From Nocardioides sp. JS614 (GTDB lineage: Bacteria; Actinomycetota; Actinomycetes; Propionibacteriales; Nocardioidaceae), in assembly GCF_000015265.1 (NCBI RefSeq), contig NC_008699.1, positions 2,418,001-2,482,000 of the forward strand: 64,000 bases of DNA. Direction: 5' to 3'. Each line of letters opens with the position of its first letter. Position 1 is the first letter of the stretch. The position numbers and the translations under genes were made by a program. Shown here one piece after another: positions 39,481 to 48,815 of this stretch. The notes under the pieces were generated by a model. It had not been told where the DNA came from and made no database searches. It saw only the letters and a list, made by a program, of their open reading frames with translations.

Positions 39481-40596
39481 ATGGTGGACCTCCACGAACA
39501 GGAGCTGCGCTCCCCGCTCCACGCACGTCACGTGGCCCTCGGGGCCAAGTTCGCCGCTTTCGGCGGCTGGTCGATGCCGTTGGAGTACTCCACCGGCATC
39601 GTCAAGGAGCACACCGCGGTGCGCGAGTCGGTCGGCATCTTCGACGTCAGCCACCTCGGCAAGGCCGTGGTGGCGGGGCCGGGCGCCGCCGCGTTCGTCA
39701 ACCGCACGCTGACCAACGACCTCGACCGGATCGGCCCCGGCCAGGCGCAGTACACGCTGTGCTGCGACGACGCGACCGGTGGCGTGGTCGACGACCTGAT
39801 CGTCTACCTGCACGCCGAGGACCGGGTGCTGCTGGTGCCCAACGCCGCCAACACCGCCGAGGTGGTCCGCCGGCTCGCGGCGGTGGCCCCGGACGGGGTC
39901 ACGGTCACCGACCGGCACCGCGACTTCGTGGTGCTCGCCGTGCAGGGCACCCGATCGGACGAGGTGCTGGCCGAGGTGGGGCTGCCGACCGGCCACGACT
40001 ACATGTCCTTCGTCGAGCAGACGTTCGCCGACGAGACCGTCGTGGTCTGCCGCACCGGCTACACCGGCGAGCGCGGCTACGAGCTGATCGCACCGAACGC
40101 GGTCGCCGAGCCGCTCTGGGACGCGCTGCTCGCCGCCGGCGAGGAGTTCGGGATGCTGCCCTGCGGGCTCGGCGCCCGCGACACGCTGCGCACCGAGATG
40201 GGCTACCCGCTGCACGGCCAGGACATCTCCCTCGACGTCACCCCGAACGAGGCGCGCCTGGGCTGGGCGGTCGGATGGCGCAAGGACGCCTTCTGGGGCC
40301 GCGACAAGCTCACCGCCGAGAAGGCGGCCGGCCCGAAGCGCCAGCTGCGGGGCCTGGTCGCCACCGGTCGCGGCATCCCGCGCCCGCACATGAGCGTGAG
40401 CCTCACCCCCGACGTGCTGCTCGGCGAGGTCACCTCCGGAACCTTCTCGCCCACCCTGCGCAAGGGCATCGGCCTGGCGCTGATCCCGTCGTTCGTCGAC
40501 CCGGAGGCCGAGGTCGGCGTCGACATCCGCGGCCGTCGCGAGGTCTTCCAGCTCGTGAAGCCGCCGTTCCTCGACCCGTCCGTGCGGGAGGGCTGA
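39481..40596 (+). CDS. gcvT: Aminomethyltransferase (glycine cleavage T protein)
   Basis: GcvT moves the aminomethyl group from lipoyl-GcvH to tetrahydrofolate, releasing ammonia. The 371-residue product shows HARHVALGAKFAAFGGWSMP, FDVSHLGKAVVAGPGAAAFV, a YTGERGYELIAP signature, LPCGLGARDTLRTEMGYPLH and GEVTSGTFSPTLRKGIGLAL. It is divergent from pepA and is followed after one base by an 86-residue gene. It is linked to the nearby lipoate genes by cofactor, and to thyA and folA by its folate product. Confidence 0.96.
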   Translation: MVDLHEQELRSPLHARHVALGAKFAAFGGWSMPLEYSTGIVKEHTAVRESVGIFDVSHLGKAVVAGPGAAAFVNRTLTNDLDRIGPGQAQYTLCCDDATGGVVDDLIVYLHAEDRVLLVPNAANTAEVVRRLAAVAPDGVTVTDRHRDFVVLAVQGTRSDEVLAEVGLPTGHDYMSFVEQTFADETVVVCRTGYTGERGYELIAPNAVAEPLWDALLAAGEEFGMLPCGLGARDTLRTEMGYPLHGQDISLDVTPNEARLGWAVGWRKDAFWGRDKLTAEKAAGPKRQLRGLVATGRGIPRPHMSVSLTPDVLLGEVTSGTFSPTLRKGIGLALIPSFVDPEAEVGVDIRGRREVFQLVKPPFLDPSVREG

Positions 40597-40597
40597 G

Positions 40598-40858
40598 ATG
40601 AACCTGCCCGACCAGCCCGCCACGTTCCGCCCACCGTCGCCGACCGAGCGGCCCTGGTGGTGGCGGCTCGAGAACGCCGCCGGCGACGAGGTCACCGTCG
40701 GGCCGGACCTCGCCGGCGAGCGGTTCTCGAGCCAGGCCGACGCCGAGTCCTGGGTCGGGGAGACCTGGTCGGACCTGGCGGCCGAGGGCGTCGACGCGGT
40801 CACCCTGTTCGAGCACGACCGTCGCGTCTACGGACCGATGTCCCTGCACGCACAGTAG
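40598..40858 (+). CDS. Small hypothetical protein downstream of gcvT, 86 aa
   Basis: The ATG at 40598 directly follows the gcvT stop, with a GGGAGGG ribosome site inside gcvT. The product has a Trp-rich start (TERPWWWRLENAAGDEVTVG), then FSSQADAESWVGETWSDLAA and VTLFEHDRRVYGPMSLHAQ. Small proteins of this kind, with paired Trp and a C-terminal strand, are widespread in Nocardioides-like genomes. Coupled to gcvT; function unknown. Confidence 0.78.
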   Translation: MNLPDQPATFRPPSPTERPWWWRLENAAGDEVTVGPDLAGERFSSQADAESWVGETWSDLAAEGVDAVTLFEHDRRVYGPMSLHAQ

Positions 40859-40904
40859 GGGCCGTGGCCTCGGCCCTTGGTGGGCGACCGGCACCAGGAG
40901 AAGG

Positions 40905-42452
40905 ATGTCGGGCATGCGGAACGACGCCGACTTCGCGGCGTACCTGGCAGCGCGCTGGCCGTTCCTGCTGCGGTCGCTGCTGCTGATCGGCTGCCCGCCC
41001 GGCGCGGCGGAGGCGATCGCGCAGACCGGCCTGGCCCGGTGCTACGCCGCCTGGGACGAGGTGCTCGAGACCGACGACGTCGACGCCACCGTCTACCGCG
41101 TGGTGCTCGACGTCTGGCACCGCCGCAAGCGCCCGCCGGTGCCGCCGGTGCCGCCGGTCGAGTCTGGGGGCGAGCCCGGCAGCCAGGCCCCGCCCCGGAC
41201 CGAGGCCGGGAGCGAGCACCAGGTCGTCGACCCGGCCGAGCTGCGCCGGCGGCTCGAGGCGCGGCTCGCCGAGCTGACGCCGGGGGACCGCGAGGCGGTG
41301 GTGCTCCACGTCGTCGCCGGCCTCTCCGAGACCCAGGTGGCCGAGGTGCTGGACCGCCCGGTCCGCAGGATCAGCGCGCCGGCGTCCCCCGAGGACCTGC
41401 GGATCGTGACCGAGTCCATCGAGGTGCTCGCCCCGCCCTTCGACGGCGTGGTCGCGGAGGCCGGTGTCCGGCGCCGCCGACGCCGGAGGATCGTGGTCGC
41501 CTCGGTCGCCGCAGCCGTCCTCGTCCTCGCGGCGGCCGGCTGGGCGCTGTCCCGTTCGCCGGCCGAGCGGCCGGCGGACGCCGACTGGGTGGTCCTGCCG
41601 CAGCCGAACCCCGTCGACGTGCCCTGGTACGCCGGCGGGCTGCTGCACCTCTCGACGGTCGCCATCCGGATGCCGGCCGTGGGCGACCTCGCGGCGGTCA
41701 ACGACGGGGCCGTGTTCACCGACGCCGAGGGGACGGTCTGGTTCGCCGCGGGCGACGGCGCGGTCACCGAGATCGGCCGGACCGCGCCCGACGCCAGGGT
41801 GGCGGTGTCGGACCAGACCGACTGGGCCGCGTGGGTGGATCCCTCCGCCGACGTACCCCGCCTGGTGGTGCACAACCTCGTGTCGGGCAAGGACACCGGC
41901 CTGGACCTGCCCGGGTCGGGCTCGGTGCTGGCCGTCGACCAGGCGCGGGTCTACTACACGACGACCGAGGGCGACTTCCAGTGGGAGCCGGCGGGGGACC
42001 CGATGCTGCTGGACCGCACCGGCCTGCTGGACGTGGAGTCGGCCAGCCGGGTCTACGCCGACTCCCGCGGGATCGAGATCGTGCAGGCGATCTTCCGGGT
42101 CGCGAACCTGCGTCCGGGGATCGGCGCCCTGCTCTCGCCCGGCGGCAACTTCGTGCTGAGCCGGGCCGGCGACGGCTCGGTGCCGTTCCGGCCGCTGCTG
42201 TACGACGCGCGCTCCGGCGACCGGATGCGCTCCGGGCTGGCCGCCGGCGAGCTCGCCCTGGACGCGACGTTCGGCCCCAACCACACGGTGAGCTACTTGG
42301 TCGCGCCCCGCTCCGAGATCGGCGCACCGCCGGCGGTCGACGGCAACACCGAGCCGCTGGTCATGCTGCGCACCTGCGACCTGGACCCCGTGGTGTGCCA
42401 CGACGTGATCCCGCTGGCGCGCCCGGGTGAGCGGCCGCTGCTGGGCCACTGA
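40905..42452 (+). CDS. Sigma-factor-like N-terminus fused to a membrane-anchored beta domain
   Basis: Residues 1-160 resemble an ECF (SigE-type) sigma factor: AAYLAARWPFLLRSLLLIGC, PGAAEAIAQTGLARCYAAWD, then a region 4 HTH (RLAELTPGDREAVVLHVVAG, LSETQVAEVLDRPVRRI). A hydrophobic helix (VVASVAAAVLVLAAAGWAL, about 200-220) follows a basic RRRRRRR stretch, and about 290 residues of beta-propeller-like sequence should lie outside. The 515-residue fusion of sigma-like and extracytoplasmic parts is typical of some actinobacterial proteins of unknown role and may act as a membrane-held regulator. AGGAGA precedes the ATG at 40905. Confidence 0.75.
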   Translation: MSGMRNDADFAAYLAARWPFLLRSLLLIGCPPGAAEAIAQTGLARCYAAWDEVLETDDVDATVYRVVLDVWHRRKRPPVPPVPPVESGGEPGSQAPPRTEAGSEHQVVDPAELRRRLEARLAELTPGDREAVVLHVVAGLSETQVAEVLDRPVRRISAPASPEDLRIVTESIEVLAPPFDGVVAEAGVRRRRRRRIVVASVAAAVLVLAAAGWALSRSPAERPADADWVVLPQPNPVDVPWYAGGLLHLSTVAIRMPAVGDLAAVNDGAVFTDAEGTVWFAAGDGAVTEIGRTAPDARVAVSDQTDWAAWVDPSADVPRLVVHNLVSGKDTGLDLPGSGSVLAVDQARVYYTTTEGDFQWEPAGDPMLLDRTGLLDVESASRVYADSRGIEIVQAIFRVANLRPGIGALLSPGGNFVLSRAGDGSVPFRPLLYDARSGDRMRSGLAAGELALDATFGPNHTVSYLVAPRSEIGAPPAVDGNTEPLVMLRTCDLDPVVCHDVIPLARPGERPLLGH

Positions 42453-42476
42453 GCGGGTCGCTGCCAGACTCCCGGC

Positions 42477-43298
42477 ATGCGCTTCAGCCAGGTCGACGTC
42501 TTCTCCAGCCAGCCGCTGCGCGGCAACCCGGTCGCAGTCGTGCACGACGCCGACGGGGTGACCGACGAGCAGATGGCGGCGTTCGCGCGGTGGACGAACC
42601 TCTCCGAGACGACCTTCCTGCTCGCGCCGACCCAGGCCGGGGCGGACTACCGCCTGCGGATCTGGACGCCGGGCGGGGAGCTGCCGTTCGCCGGCCACCC
42701 CACGCTGGGCAGCGCGCACGCCTGGCTCGAGGCCGGCGGCGTCCCCGCCACCGACGGCGAGCTCGTCCAGGAGTGTGGCGCCGGGCTGGTGCGGCTCCGG
42801 CGGGGCACCACCCTCGCCTTCGCGGCACCGCCCCTCATCCGCTCCGGCCCGGTCGACGACGCCGATCTGGACGCGATCGTCCGTGCGCTGAGGGTGCGCC
42901 GCGACGACCTCCTCGAGGCCGCCTGGATCGACAACGGGCCGGGCTGGGTCGGCGTCCTGCTCGCGGACGCGGAGACCGTGCTCGGGCTGCGGCCCGACTG
43001 GGCGGCGTTCGGCGACCGCCAGATCGGTGTCGTGGGCCGCCACGCAGCGGACGGTCCGGCCGACGTCGAGGTGCGGGCGTTCTGCCCGGACCTCGGCATT
43101 CCGGAGGACCCGGTGACCGGCTCGCTCAACGCCGGGATCGGCCAGTGGCTGGCGGGCAGCCGCCTGCCCTCGGCGTACGTCGCGTCCCAGGGGACCGCGC
43201 TGCTGCGTGCCGGGCGGGTGCACGTGGTGAAGGAGGGGCAGACGGTGTGGGTCGGCGGCGACACCCGGACGACGATCAGCGGCTCCGTGGATCTCTGA
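42477..43298 (+). CDS. PhzF-family isomerase-like protein
   Basis: The 273-residue protein has the PhzF pattern: FSQVDVFSSQPLRGNPVAVV, the catalytic-region Glu in NLSETTFLLAP, RIWTPGGELPFAGHPTLGSA, and in the second half DRQIGVVGRH, RAFCPDLGIPEDPVTGSLNA. PhzF proteins are diaminopimelate-epimerase-fold enzymes; the phenazine member isomerises a dihydroxyanthranilate, but most relatives have unknown substrates. No phenazine genes are nearby, so the substrate stays open. Confidence 0.9.
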   Translation: MRFSQVDVFSSQPLRGNPVAVVHDADGVTDEQMAAFARWTNLSETTFLLAPTQAGADYRLRIWTPGGELPFAGHPTLGSAHAWLEAGGVPATDGELVQECGAGLVRLRRGTTLAFAAPPLIRSGPVDDADLDAIVRALRVRRDDLLEAAWIDNGPGWVGVLLADAETVLGLRPDWAAFGDRQIGVVGRHAADGPADVEVRAFCPDLGIPEDPVTGSLNAGIGQWLAGSRLPSAYVASQGTALLRAGRVHVVKEGQTVWVGGDTRTTISGSVDL

Positions 43299-43314
43299 CG
43301 GCTACGCTCGCAAC

Positions 43315-44136
43315 GTGCGGGCCTACCTCGACCTCCTCCAGCGCGTCGTCGACGAAGGCGTCCCCAAGGGCGACCGCACCGGCACCGGGACGCTGAGCGT
43401 CTTCGGGCACCAGATGCGCTTCGACCTGCGCGCCGGGTTCCCGCTCGTGACCACCAAGAAGGTGCACACCCGCTCGGTCTTCGGGGAGCTGCTGTGGTTC
43501 CTGCGCGGCGACACGAACGTGAAGTGGCTCCAGGACCGCGGCATCACGATCTGGGACGAGTGGGCCGACGAGCAGGGCGACCTGGGACCGGTCTACGGCT
43601 ACCAGTGGCGCTCCTGGCCGACTCCTGACGGGCGGCACGTCGACCAGATCGCCCAGGTGGTCGAGCAGATCCGTGACTCCCCGGACTCGCGGCGCCACGT
43701 CGTGTCGGCGTGGAACGTCGCGGACATCCCCGACATGGCGCTCGCGCCGTGCCACACGATGTTCCAGTTCTACGTCGCGCCGCCTGGACCTGGGGAGGAG
43801 TCCGGGCCGGGGCGGCTCAGCTGCCAGCTCTACCAGCGCTCTGCGGACGTCTTCCTCGGCGTGCCGTTCAACATCGCGTCGTACGCCCTGCTCACCCACA
43901 TGGTCGCGCAGGTGACCGGCCTCGAGGTCGGCGACTTCGTGCACACCCTCGGCGATGCGCACCTGTACTCCAACCACCTCGACCAGGCGCGGCTCCAGCT
44001 CACGCGGGAGCCGCGGCCGCTGCCCCGGCTGGTGCTCGACTCGTCGGTGACCGAGCTGGACGCGTTCGACCTCGAGCACATCGCGGTCGAGGGCTACGAC
44101 CCGCACCCCGGAATCAAGGCCCCCATCGCCGTATGA
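43315..44136 (+). CDS. thyA: Thymidylate synthase
   Basis: It methylates dUMP to dTMP using methylene-tetrahydrofolate, which is oxidised to dihydrofolate. The 273-residue product has GDRTGTGTLSVFGHQMRFDL, TTKKVHTRSVFGELLWFLRG, WDEWADEQGDLGPVYGYQWR, the active-site cysteine in LAPCHTMFQFYV, and SCQLYQRSADVFLGVPFNIA. The GTG at 43315 gives the usual VRAYLDLLQRV start. folA follows 19 bases downstream and regenerates the folate. Confidence 0.97.
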   Translation: MRAYLDLLQRVVDEGVPKGDRTGTGTLSVFGHQMRFDLRAGFPLVTTKKVHTRSVFGELLWFLRGDTNVKWLQDRGITIWDEWADEQGDLGPVYGYQWRSWPTPDGRHVDQIAQVVEQIRDSPDSRRHVVSAWNVADIPDMALAPCHTMFQFYVAPPGPGEESGPGRLSCQLYQRSADVFLGVPFNIASYALLTHMVAQVTGLEVGDFVHTLGDAHLYSNHLDQARLQLTREPRPLPRLVLDSSVTELDAFDLEHIAVEGYDPHPGIKAPIAV

Positions 44137-44155
44137 GCCGGCAGGTGAGCGGCCG

Positions 44156-44638
44156 ATGACCCCCGGCGGCAAGCGCGTCGTCCTCGTCGCCGCCGTGGCG
44201 CGCAACGGCGTGATCGGCGACGGCCCCGACATCCCCTGGCAGCTGCCCGGGGAGCAGCGGCTGTTCAAGGGCCTGACCTGGGGGCACATCCTGGTGATGG
44301 GCCGGGCGACCTACGACTCGATCGGCCGGCCGCTGCCCGGGCGCACCACGATCGTGCTCACCCGGTCCCCGGACTGGTCGGCCGAGGGGGTGCATGTCGC
44401 CCACGACCTGCCGGCGGCCCTCGCGCTCGCCGACACGCTCGAGGGCGAGGTGATGGTCGCCGGAGGCGGCCAGGTGTACGCCGCCGCGCTGCCGGTCGCC
44501 GACGAGCAGGTGCTCAGCGAGGTGGACCTGGAGCCGCAGGGCGACGCGTTCTACCCCGAGTTCGACCGCAGCGAGTGGCGCGAGACCGCCCGCGAGCAGC
44601 ACGACGGGTACGACCGCGTGGTGCTTGTCCGGGCCTGA
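44156..44638 (+). CDS. folA: Dihydrofolate reductase
   Basis: It reduces dihydrofolate made by ThyA. The 160-residue protein has VLVAAVARNGVIGDGPDIPW, a GLTWGHILVMGRATYDSIGR substrate-binding region, PLPGRTTIVLTR and VMVAGGGQVYAAALPVADE. The ATG at 44156 follows the thyA stop by 19 bases in the common thyA-folA operon. Confidence 0.95.
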   Translation: MTPGGKRVVLVAAVARNGVIGDGPDIPWQLPGEQRLFKGLTWGHILVMGRATYDSIGRPLPGRTTIVLTRSPDWSAEGVHVAHDLPAALALADTLEGEVMVAGGGQVYAAALPVADEQVLSEVDLEPQGDAFYPEFDRSEWRETAREQHDGYDRVVLVRA

Positions 44639-44651
44639 CAGGCTGGCGGGC

Positions 44652-45575
44652 ATGGAGCTGCGCGTCTTCACCGAACCCCAGCAGGGAGCCACCTTCGACG
44701 ACCTGGTGCGGGTCGCCCAGGAGGCCGAACGGCTCGGCTTCGGGGCGTTCTTCCGGTCCGACCACTACCTCGGGATGGGCACCGAGGGGCTGCCCGGCCC
44801 GAGCGACGCGTGGGTGACCCTGGCCGGCCTGGCCCGGGAGACCACGACCATCCGGCTCGGCACGATGATGACCAGCGCGACGTTCCGGCTGCCCGGGCCG
44901 CTGGCGATCGCGGTCGCCAACGTCGACCAGATGAGCGGCGGGCGGGTCGAGCTCGGCATCGGCGCCGGCTGGTTCGAGGCCGAGCACACGGCGTACGGCA
45001 TCCCGTTCCCCGGCACCGCCGAGCGGTTCGACCGGTTCGAGGAGCAGCTCGCGATCATCACCGGGCTGTGGGCGACACCGGCGGGGGAGCGGTTCGACTT
45101 CGAGGGGGTGCACTACCGGCTCGCGGACTCGCTGGCGCTGCCCAAGCCCGTGCAGCCGGCTCCGCCGGTGCTGGTCGGCGGTCTCGGCAAGCGCCGTACC
45201 CCGGAGCTCGCGGCCCGCTACGCCGACGAGTTCAACCTGCCGTTCGTCGACGAGGCGACCACGGCGGCGCAGTTCGCGCGGGTGCGCGAGGCGTGCGCCG
45301 AGCAGGGCCGCGACCCGGGCACGCTGACCTGGTCCAACGCGCTGGTGCTGTGCGTCGGTGCCGACGAGGCCGAGCTCGGCCGTCGCGCGGCCGCGATCGG
45401 TCGCGAGCCCGCGGAGCTGCGCGTCAACGGGCTCGCGGGGACGCCCGCCGAGGTGGTCGACAAGATCGGGCGGTACGCCGAGCTCGGCGCCGAGCGGGTC
45501 TACCTGCAGGTCCTGGACCTGGCCGACCTCGACCACCTGCGGCTGGTGGCCGCGGAGGTCCTGCCGCACGTCTGA
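44652..45575 (+). CDS. LLM-class F420-dependent oxidoreductase
   Basis: The 307-residue protein is a TIM barrel of the luciferase-like family: LVRVAQEAERLGFGAFFRSD, LGTMMTSATFRLPGPLAIAV, GRVELGIGAGWFEAEHTAYG and LVGGLGKRRTPELAARYADE. The lack of flavin-partner genes and the family form (TIGR03560-like) point to coenzyme F420, which is usual in actinobacteria. It starts 13 bases after folA. Substrate unknown. Confidence 0.88.
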   Translation: MELRVFTEPQQGATFDDLVRVAQEAERLGFGAFFRSDHYLGMGTEGLPGPSDAWVTLAGLARETTTIRLGTMMTSATFRLPGPLAIAVANVDQMSGGRVELGIGAGWFEAEHTAYGIPFPGTAERFDRFEEQLAIITGLWATPAGERFDFEGVHYRLADSLALPKPVQPAPPVLVGGLGKRRTPELAARYADEFNLPFVDEATTAAQFARVREACAEQGRDPGTLTWSNALVLCVGADEAELGRRAAAIGREPAELRVNGLAGTPAEVVDKIGRYAELGAERVYLQVLDLADLDHLRLVAAEVLPHV

Positions 45576-45599
45576 GGCGTCCCGGGTGGGTGGCCGTCC

Positions 45600-46112
45600 T
45601 CAGGCGAGCGTCGAGGCGGAGAGCTCGGCCGCGATCTGGTGCGCCCAGTGGTCGATGTCGACCCAGTCGCGCAGGTCGCCCGACCGCAGCGCTCGCCGGC
45701 GTGACGGCGCCAGTCGCAGCGCCTGGTCGATCAGGTCCAGGCGGCGGACGACGAGCGCCCCGCCGAACGCCTGGCGGCTCCGGGCCCCGAGCAGGTCGGC
45801 GTACCGGTCCAGGTCGGAGGGCCCGGTGGTGGAGCCCTCGTCGTTCGCGAGCATCCCGCTGCTGAACAGCCACACCGGGCGGTCGTTGAGCGCGGCGCGG
45901 TACCGATCGGCGAACGCGGCCGCCTGCTCCATCCAGTGGCCGCGGTAGACCGAGCTGCCCAGCACCACGGCCTCGTGGTCGCGGACGGCCTCGACCGCGG
46001 CCGCCGGACGGACCCGTACGTCGTGTCCGGCGACCGAGAGCACGGCTCCGATCTGCTGGGCGATCTGGCGCGTCGCGCCGTACCTGCTGGCGAATGCCAC
46101 AAGCACAGACAT
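45600..46112 (-). CDS. Flavodoxin-domain protein
   Basis: The 170-residue protein opens with the flavodoxin phosphate-binding loop VLVAFASRYGATRQIAQQIG. It continues HDVRVRPAAAVEAVRDHEAV, VLGSSVYRGHWMEQAAAFAD and WLFSSGMLANDEGS. It resembles HemG-type or menaquinone-dependent protoporphyrinogen oxidase-like flavodoxins, although it could be an electron carrier. GAGGAGGAC precedes the ATG at 46112. It is divergent from dapA. Confidence 0.85.
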   Translation of the reverse strand: MSVLVAFASRYGATRQIAQQIGAVLSVAGHDVRVRPAAAVEAVRDHEAVVLGSSVYRGHWMEQAAAFADRYRAALNDRPVWLFSSGMLANDEGSTTGPSDLDRYADLLGARSRQAFGGALVVRRLDLIDQALRLAPSRRRALRSGDLRDWVDIDHWAHQIAAELSASTLA

Positions 46113-46224
46113 GTAGTCCTCCTCGCTCTCACCCTGCCGGGGGACGGCGGAGCCGGCACAGGGAACAAGGCCCCGCGGCGACGGGTCCGAAGGACCCGGC
46201 GCGCGGAGCGATAGCCTGTAGGAC

Positions 46225-47121
46225 ATGACCTCCGCGCCCGCCGCTCCCTTCGGTCGTGTGCTCACGGCGATGGCCACCGCCTTCCACGACGACGGGTCGG
46301 TGGACCTCGAGGGCACCGCCCGGATCGCCGCCTACCTCGTCGACCACGGCCACGACGGGGTCGTGGTCTCCGGCACCACCGGCGAGTCGCCGACGACCAC
46401 CACCGCGGAGGACGGCGCGATCCTGGCCGCGGTCAAGGACGCGGTCGGTGGCCGCGCGGTCGTCGTGGCCGGCGTCGGCACCAACTCCACGGCACACTCG
46501 GTCGAGCTGGCCGAGCAGGCCGCCAAGCTGGGCGCCGACGGGCTGCTGCTGGTCACGCCCTACTACAACAAGCCCGGCCAGGCGGGCGTCCTGCACCACT
46601 TCACGGCCGTTGCCGAGGCCAGCGACGTCCCGGTCATGCTCTACGACGTCCCCGGCCGCACCGGCACCCAGATCGCGCTCGAGACCTATGAGGCGGCGAT
46701 CCGGCTGGAGACCGTCGTCGCGGTCAAGGACGCCGTCGGCGACTTCACCCGCGGCGTCAAGATCATGCAGCTGGGCTACGCCCTCTACTCCGGCGACGAC
46801 GCGAACAACCTCGGCTGGCTCGCGCACGGCGCCGCCGGCTTCGTCTCCGTCGTCGGGCACGCCGCCGGCGAGCAGTTCAAGGCGATGGCCGACACCTTCC
46901 AGGCCGGCGACCACGCCGGCGCGCTCGAGATCTTCACGCGGCTGCTCCCCGCGATCGACGCCGTCATGGGCGTCCCCAACTACGGAGCGACCACCGCCAA
47001 AGCAGCGCTCCAGCTGCTCGGCGTCCTCGACAACCGCAACGTCCGGGCACCGCTGGTGCCGTTGGACGACGACGAGGTGGCCGCGCTGCGAGCAGGGCTC
47101 GCCGCATCCGGCCTCCTGTAA
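46225..47121 (+). CDS. dapA: 4-Hydroxy-tetrahydrodipicolinate synthase
   Basis: It condenses pyruvate with aspartate semialdehyde, the first committed step to diaminopimelate and lysine. The 298-residue enzyme has GVVVSGTTGESPTTTTAEDG, LLVTPYYNKPGQAGVLHHF (catalytic Tyr), PVMLYDVPGRTGTQIALETY and the Schiff-base lysine in VVAVKDAVGDFTRG. The RNase J gene follows eight bases later, and ftsK after a repeat cluster, the usual actinobacterial order. Confidence 0.97.
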   Translation: MTSAPAAPFGRVLTAMATAFHDDGSVDLEGTARIAAYLVDHGHDGVVVSGTTGESPTTTTAEDGAILAAVKDAVGGRAVVVAGVGTNSTAHSVELAEQAAKLGADGLLLVTPYYNKPGQAGVLHHFTAVAEASDVPVMLYDVPGRTGTQIALETYEAAIRLETVVAVKDAVGDFTRGVKIMQLGYALYSGDDANNLGWLAHGAAGFVSVVGHAAGEQFKAMADTFQAGDHAGALEIFTRLLPAIDAVMGVPNYGATTAKAALQLLGVLDNRNVRAPLVPLDDDEVAALRAGLAASGLL

Positions 47122-47129
47122 GGAACCAG

Positions 47130-48815
47130 ATGAGTCATCCCCATCCCGAGCTCTCCGCACCGGCCGCACTTCCGACGGGGGGCCTGCGGGTCATCCCGCT
47201 GGGCGGGCTGGGCGAGGTCGGCCGCAACATGACGGCCTTCGAGTACGACGGGCGCCTGCTGCTGGTCGACTGCGGGGTGCTGTTCCCGGAGGACCACCAC
47301 CCCGGCGTCGACCTGATCCTCCCGGACTGGTCCTCGATCCGCGACCGGCTCGACGACGTCGAGGCGCTGGTGCTGACCCACGGGCACGAGGACCACATCG
47401 GCGCGACGCCGTACCTGCTGCGCGAGCGGGGGGACATCCCGCTCGTCGGGTCGGAGCTGACGTTGGCGCTGCTCGGCAGCAAGCTGCGCGAGCACCGGCT
47501 CAGGGAGACCGTGCACCACGTGGTCCGGGAGGGCGACCGGGCGCGCTTCGGCCCGTTCGACCTGGAGTTCGTGGCGGTCAACCACTCGATCCCCGACGCG
47601 CTCGCGGTCGCCATCCGCACCGGCGCCGGCATGGTGCTGCACACGGGTGACTTCAAGATGGACCAGCTGCCGCTGGACGGCCGGATCACGGACCTGCGAG
47701 CGTTCGCGCGGCTGGGGGAGGAGGGCGTCGACCTCTTCCTCACCGACTCCACGAACGCCGAGACACCCGGCTTCACCCCGGCGGAGAAGGCCATCACCCC
47801 GGTGATCGACCAGGTCTTCCGCGACTCCAAGCAGCGGATCATCGTCGCGTGCTTCGCCTCCCACGTGCACCGGGTCCAGCAGGTGCTGGACGCGGCGTAC
47901 GCCCACGAACGTCAGGTCGCGTACGTCGGCCGCTCGATGGTCCGCAACATGGGCATCGCCCGCGACCTGGGCTACCTCCAAGTCCCGCCGAGCGTGCTGG
48001 TGGACACCAAGGACCTCGCCGACCTGCCTCCCGAGCGCCAGGTGCTGATCTCGACGGGCTCCCAGGGCGAACCGATGAGTGCGCTGTCGCGGATCGCCCA
48101 GCGCAACCACAACTTCGTGCACATCGAGGAGGGCGACACCGTCCTGCTCGCCTCGAGCCTGATCCCGGGCAACGAGAACGCCGTGTACCGGGTGATCAAC
48201 GGCCTGGCCCGGTGGGGGGCGCGGGTCGTGCACAAGGGGAACGCGATGGTGCACGTGTCCGGTCACGCCAGCGCCGGCGAGCTGCTCTACTGCTACAACA
48301 TCGTCAAGCCGCGCAACGTGCTGCCGGTGCACGGCGAGATCCGGCACATGCTCGCCAACGGAGAGCTCGCCCGGGAGACCGGCGTCGAGAACGTCGTGAT
48401 CGCCGAGGACGGCGTGGTGGTCGACCTGATCGACGGCGTCGCCTCGATCGCGGGCAAGGTGGACTGCGGGTACGTCTTCGTCGACGGCTCCTCGGTCGGC
48501 GACATCACCGAGTCCGACCTCAAGGACCGGCGCATCCTCGGCGAGGAGGGCTTCATCTCGGTGATCGTCGTGGTCGACTCGGTCAGCGGCAAGGTCGCCG
48601 GTGGCCCGGAGATCCACGCCCGCGGTTTCGCCGAGGACGACTCGACCTTCGACGAGATCAAGCAGCCGATCATCGACGCGCTCGACCTCGCGGTCGCCGA
48701 GGGCAACACCGACTCCTACCAGCTCCAGCAGACGGTGCGCCGCGTGGTCGGTCGTTGGGTCAGCGCCACCCACCGCCGCCGCCCGATGATCATCCCCGTG
48801 GTGATCGAGGCCTGA
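47130..48815 (+). CDS. rnj: Ribonuclease J
   Basis: RNase J is a metallo-beta-lactamase-fold 5'-to-3' exo- and endoribonuclease for mRNA decay and rRNA maturation. The 561-residue product has GGLGEVGRNMTAFEYDGRLL, the zinc motif LTHGHEDHIGATPYLL, LHTGDFKMDQ, the beta-CASP part IIVACFASHVHRVQQVLDAA and SGHASAGELLYCYNIVKPRN, and a C-terminal domain. Eight bases follow dapA, so the two are cotranscribed. Confidence 0.96.
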   Translation: MSHPHPELSAPAALPTGGLRVIPLGGLGEVGRNMTAFEYDGRLLLVDCGVLFPEDHHPGVDLILPDWSSIRDRLDDVEALVLTHGHEDHIGATPYLLRERGDIPLVGSELTLALLGSKLREHRLRETVHHVVREGDRARFGPFDLEFVAVNHSIPDALAVAIRTGAGMVLHTGDFKMDQLPLDGRITDLRAFARLGEEGVDLFLTDSTNAETPGFTPAEKAITPVIDQVFRDSKQRIIVACFASHVHRVQQVLDAAYAHERQVAYVGRSMVRNMGIARDLGYLQVPPSVLVDTKDLADLPPERQVLISTGSQGEPMSALSRIAQRNHNFVHIEEGDTVLLASSLIPGNENAVYRVINGLARWGARVVHKGNAMVHVSGHASAGELLYCYNIVKPRNVLPVHGEIRHMLANGELARETGVENVVIAEDGVVVDLIDGVASIAGKVDCGYVFVDGSSVGDITESDLKDRRILGEEGFISVIVVVDSVSGKVAGGPEIHARGFAEDDSTFDEIKQPIIDALDLAVAEGNTDSYQLQQTVRRVVGRWVSATHRRRPMIIPVVIEA

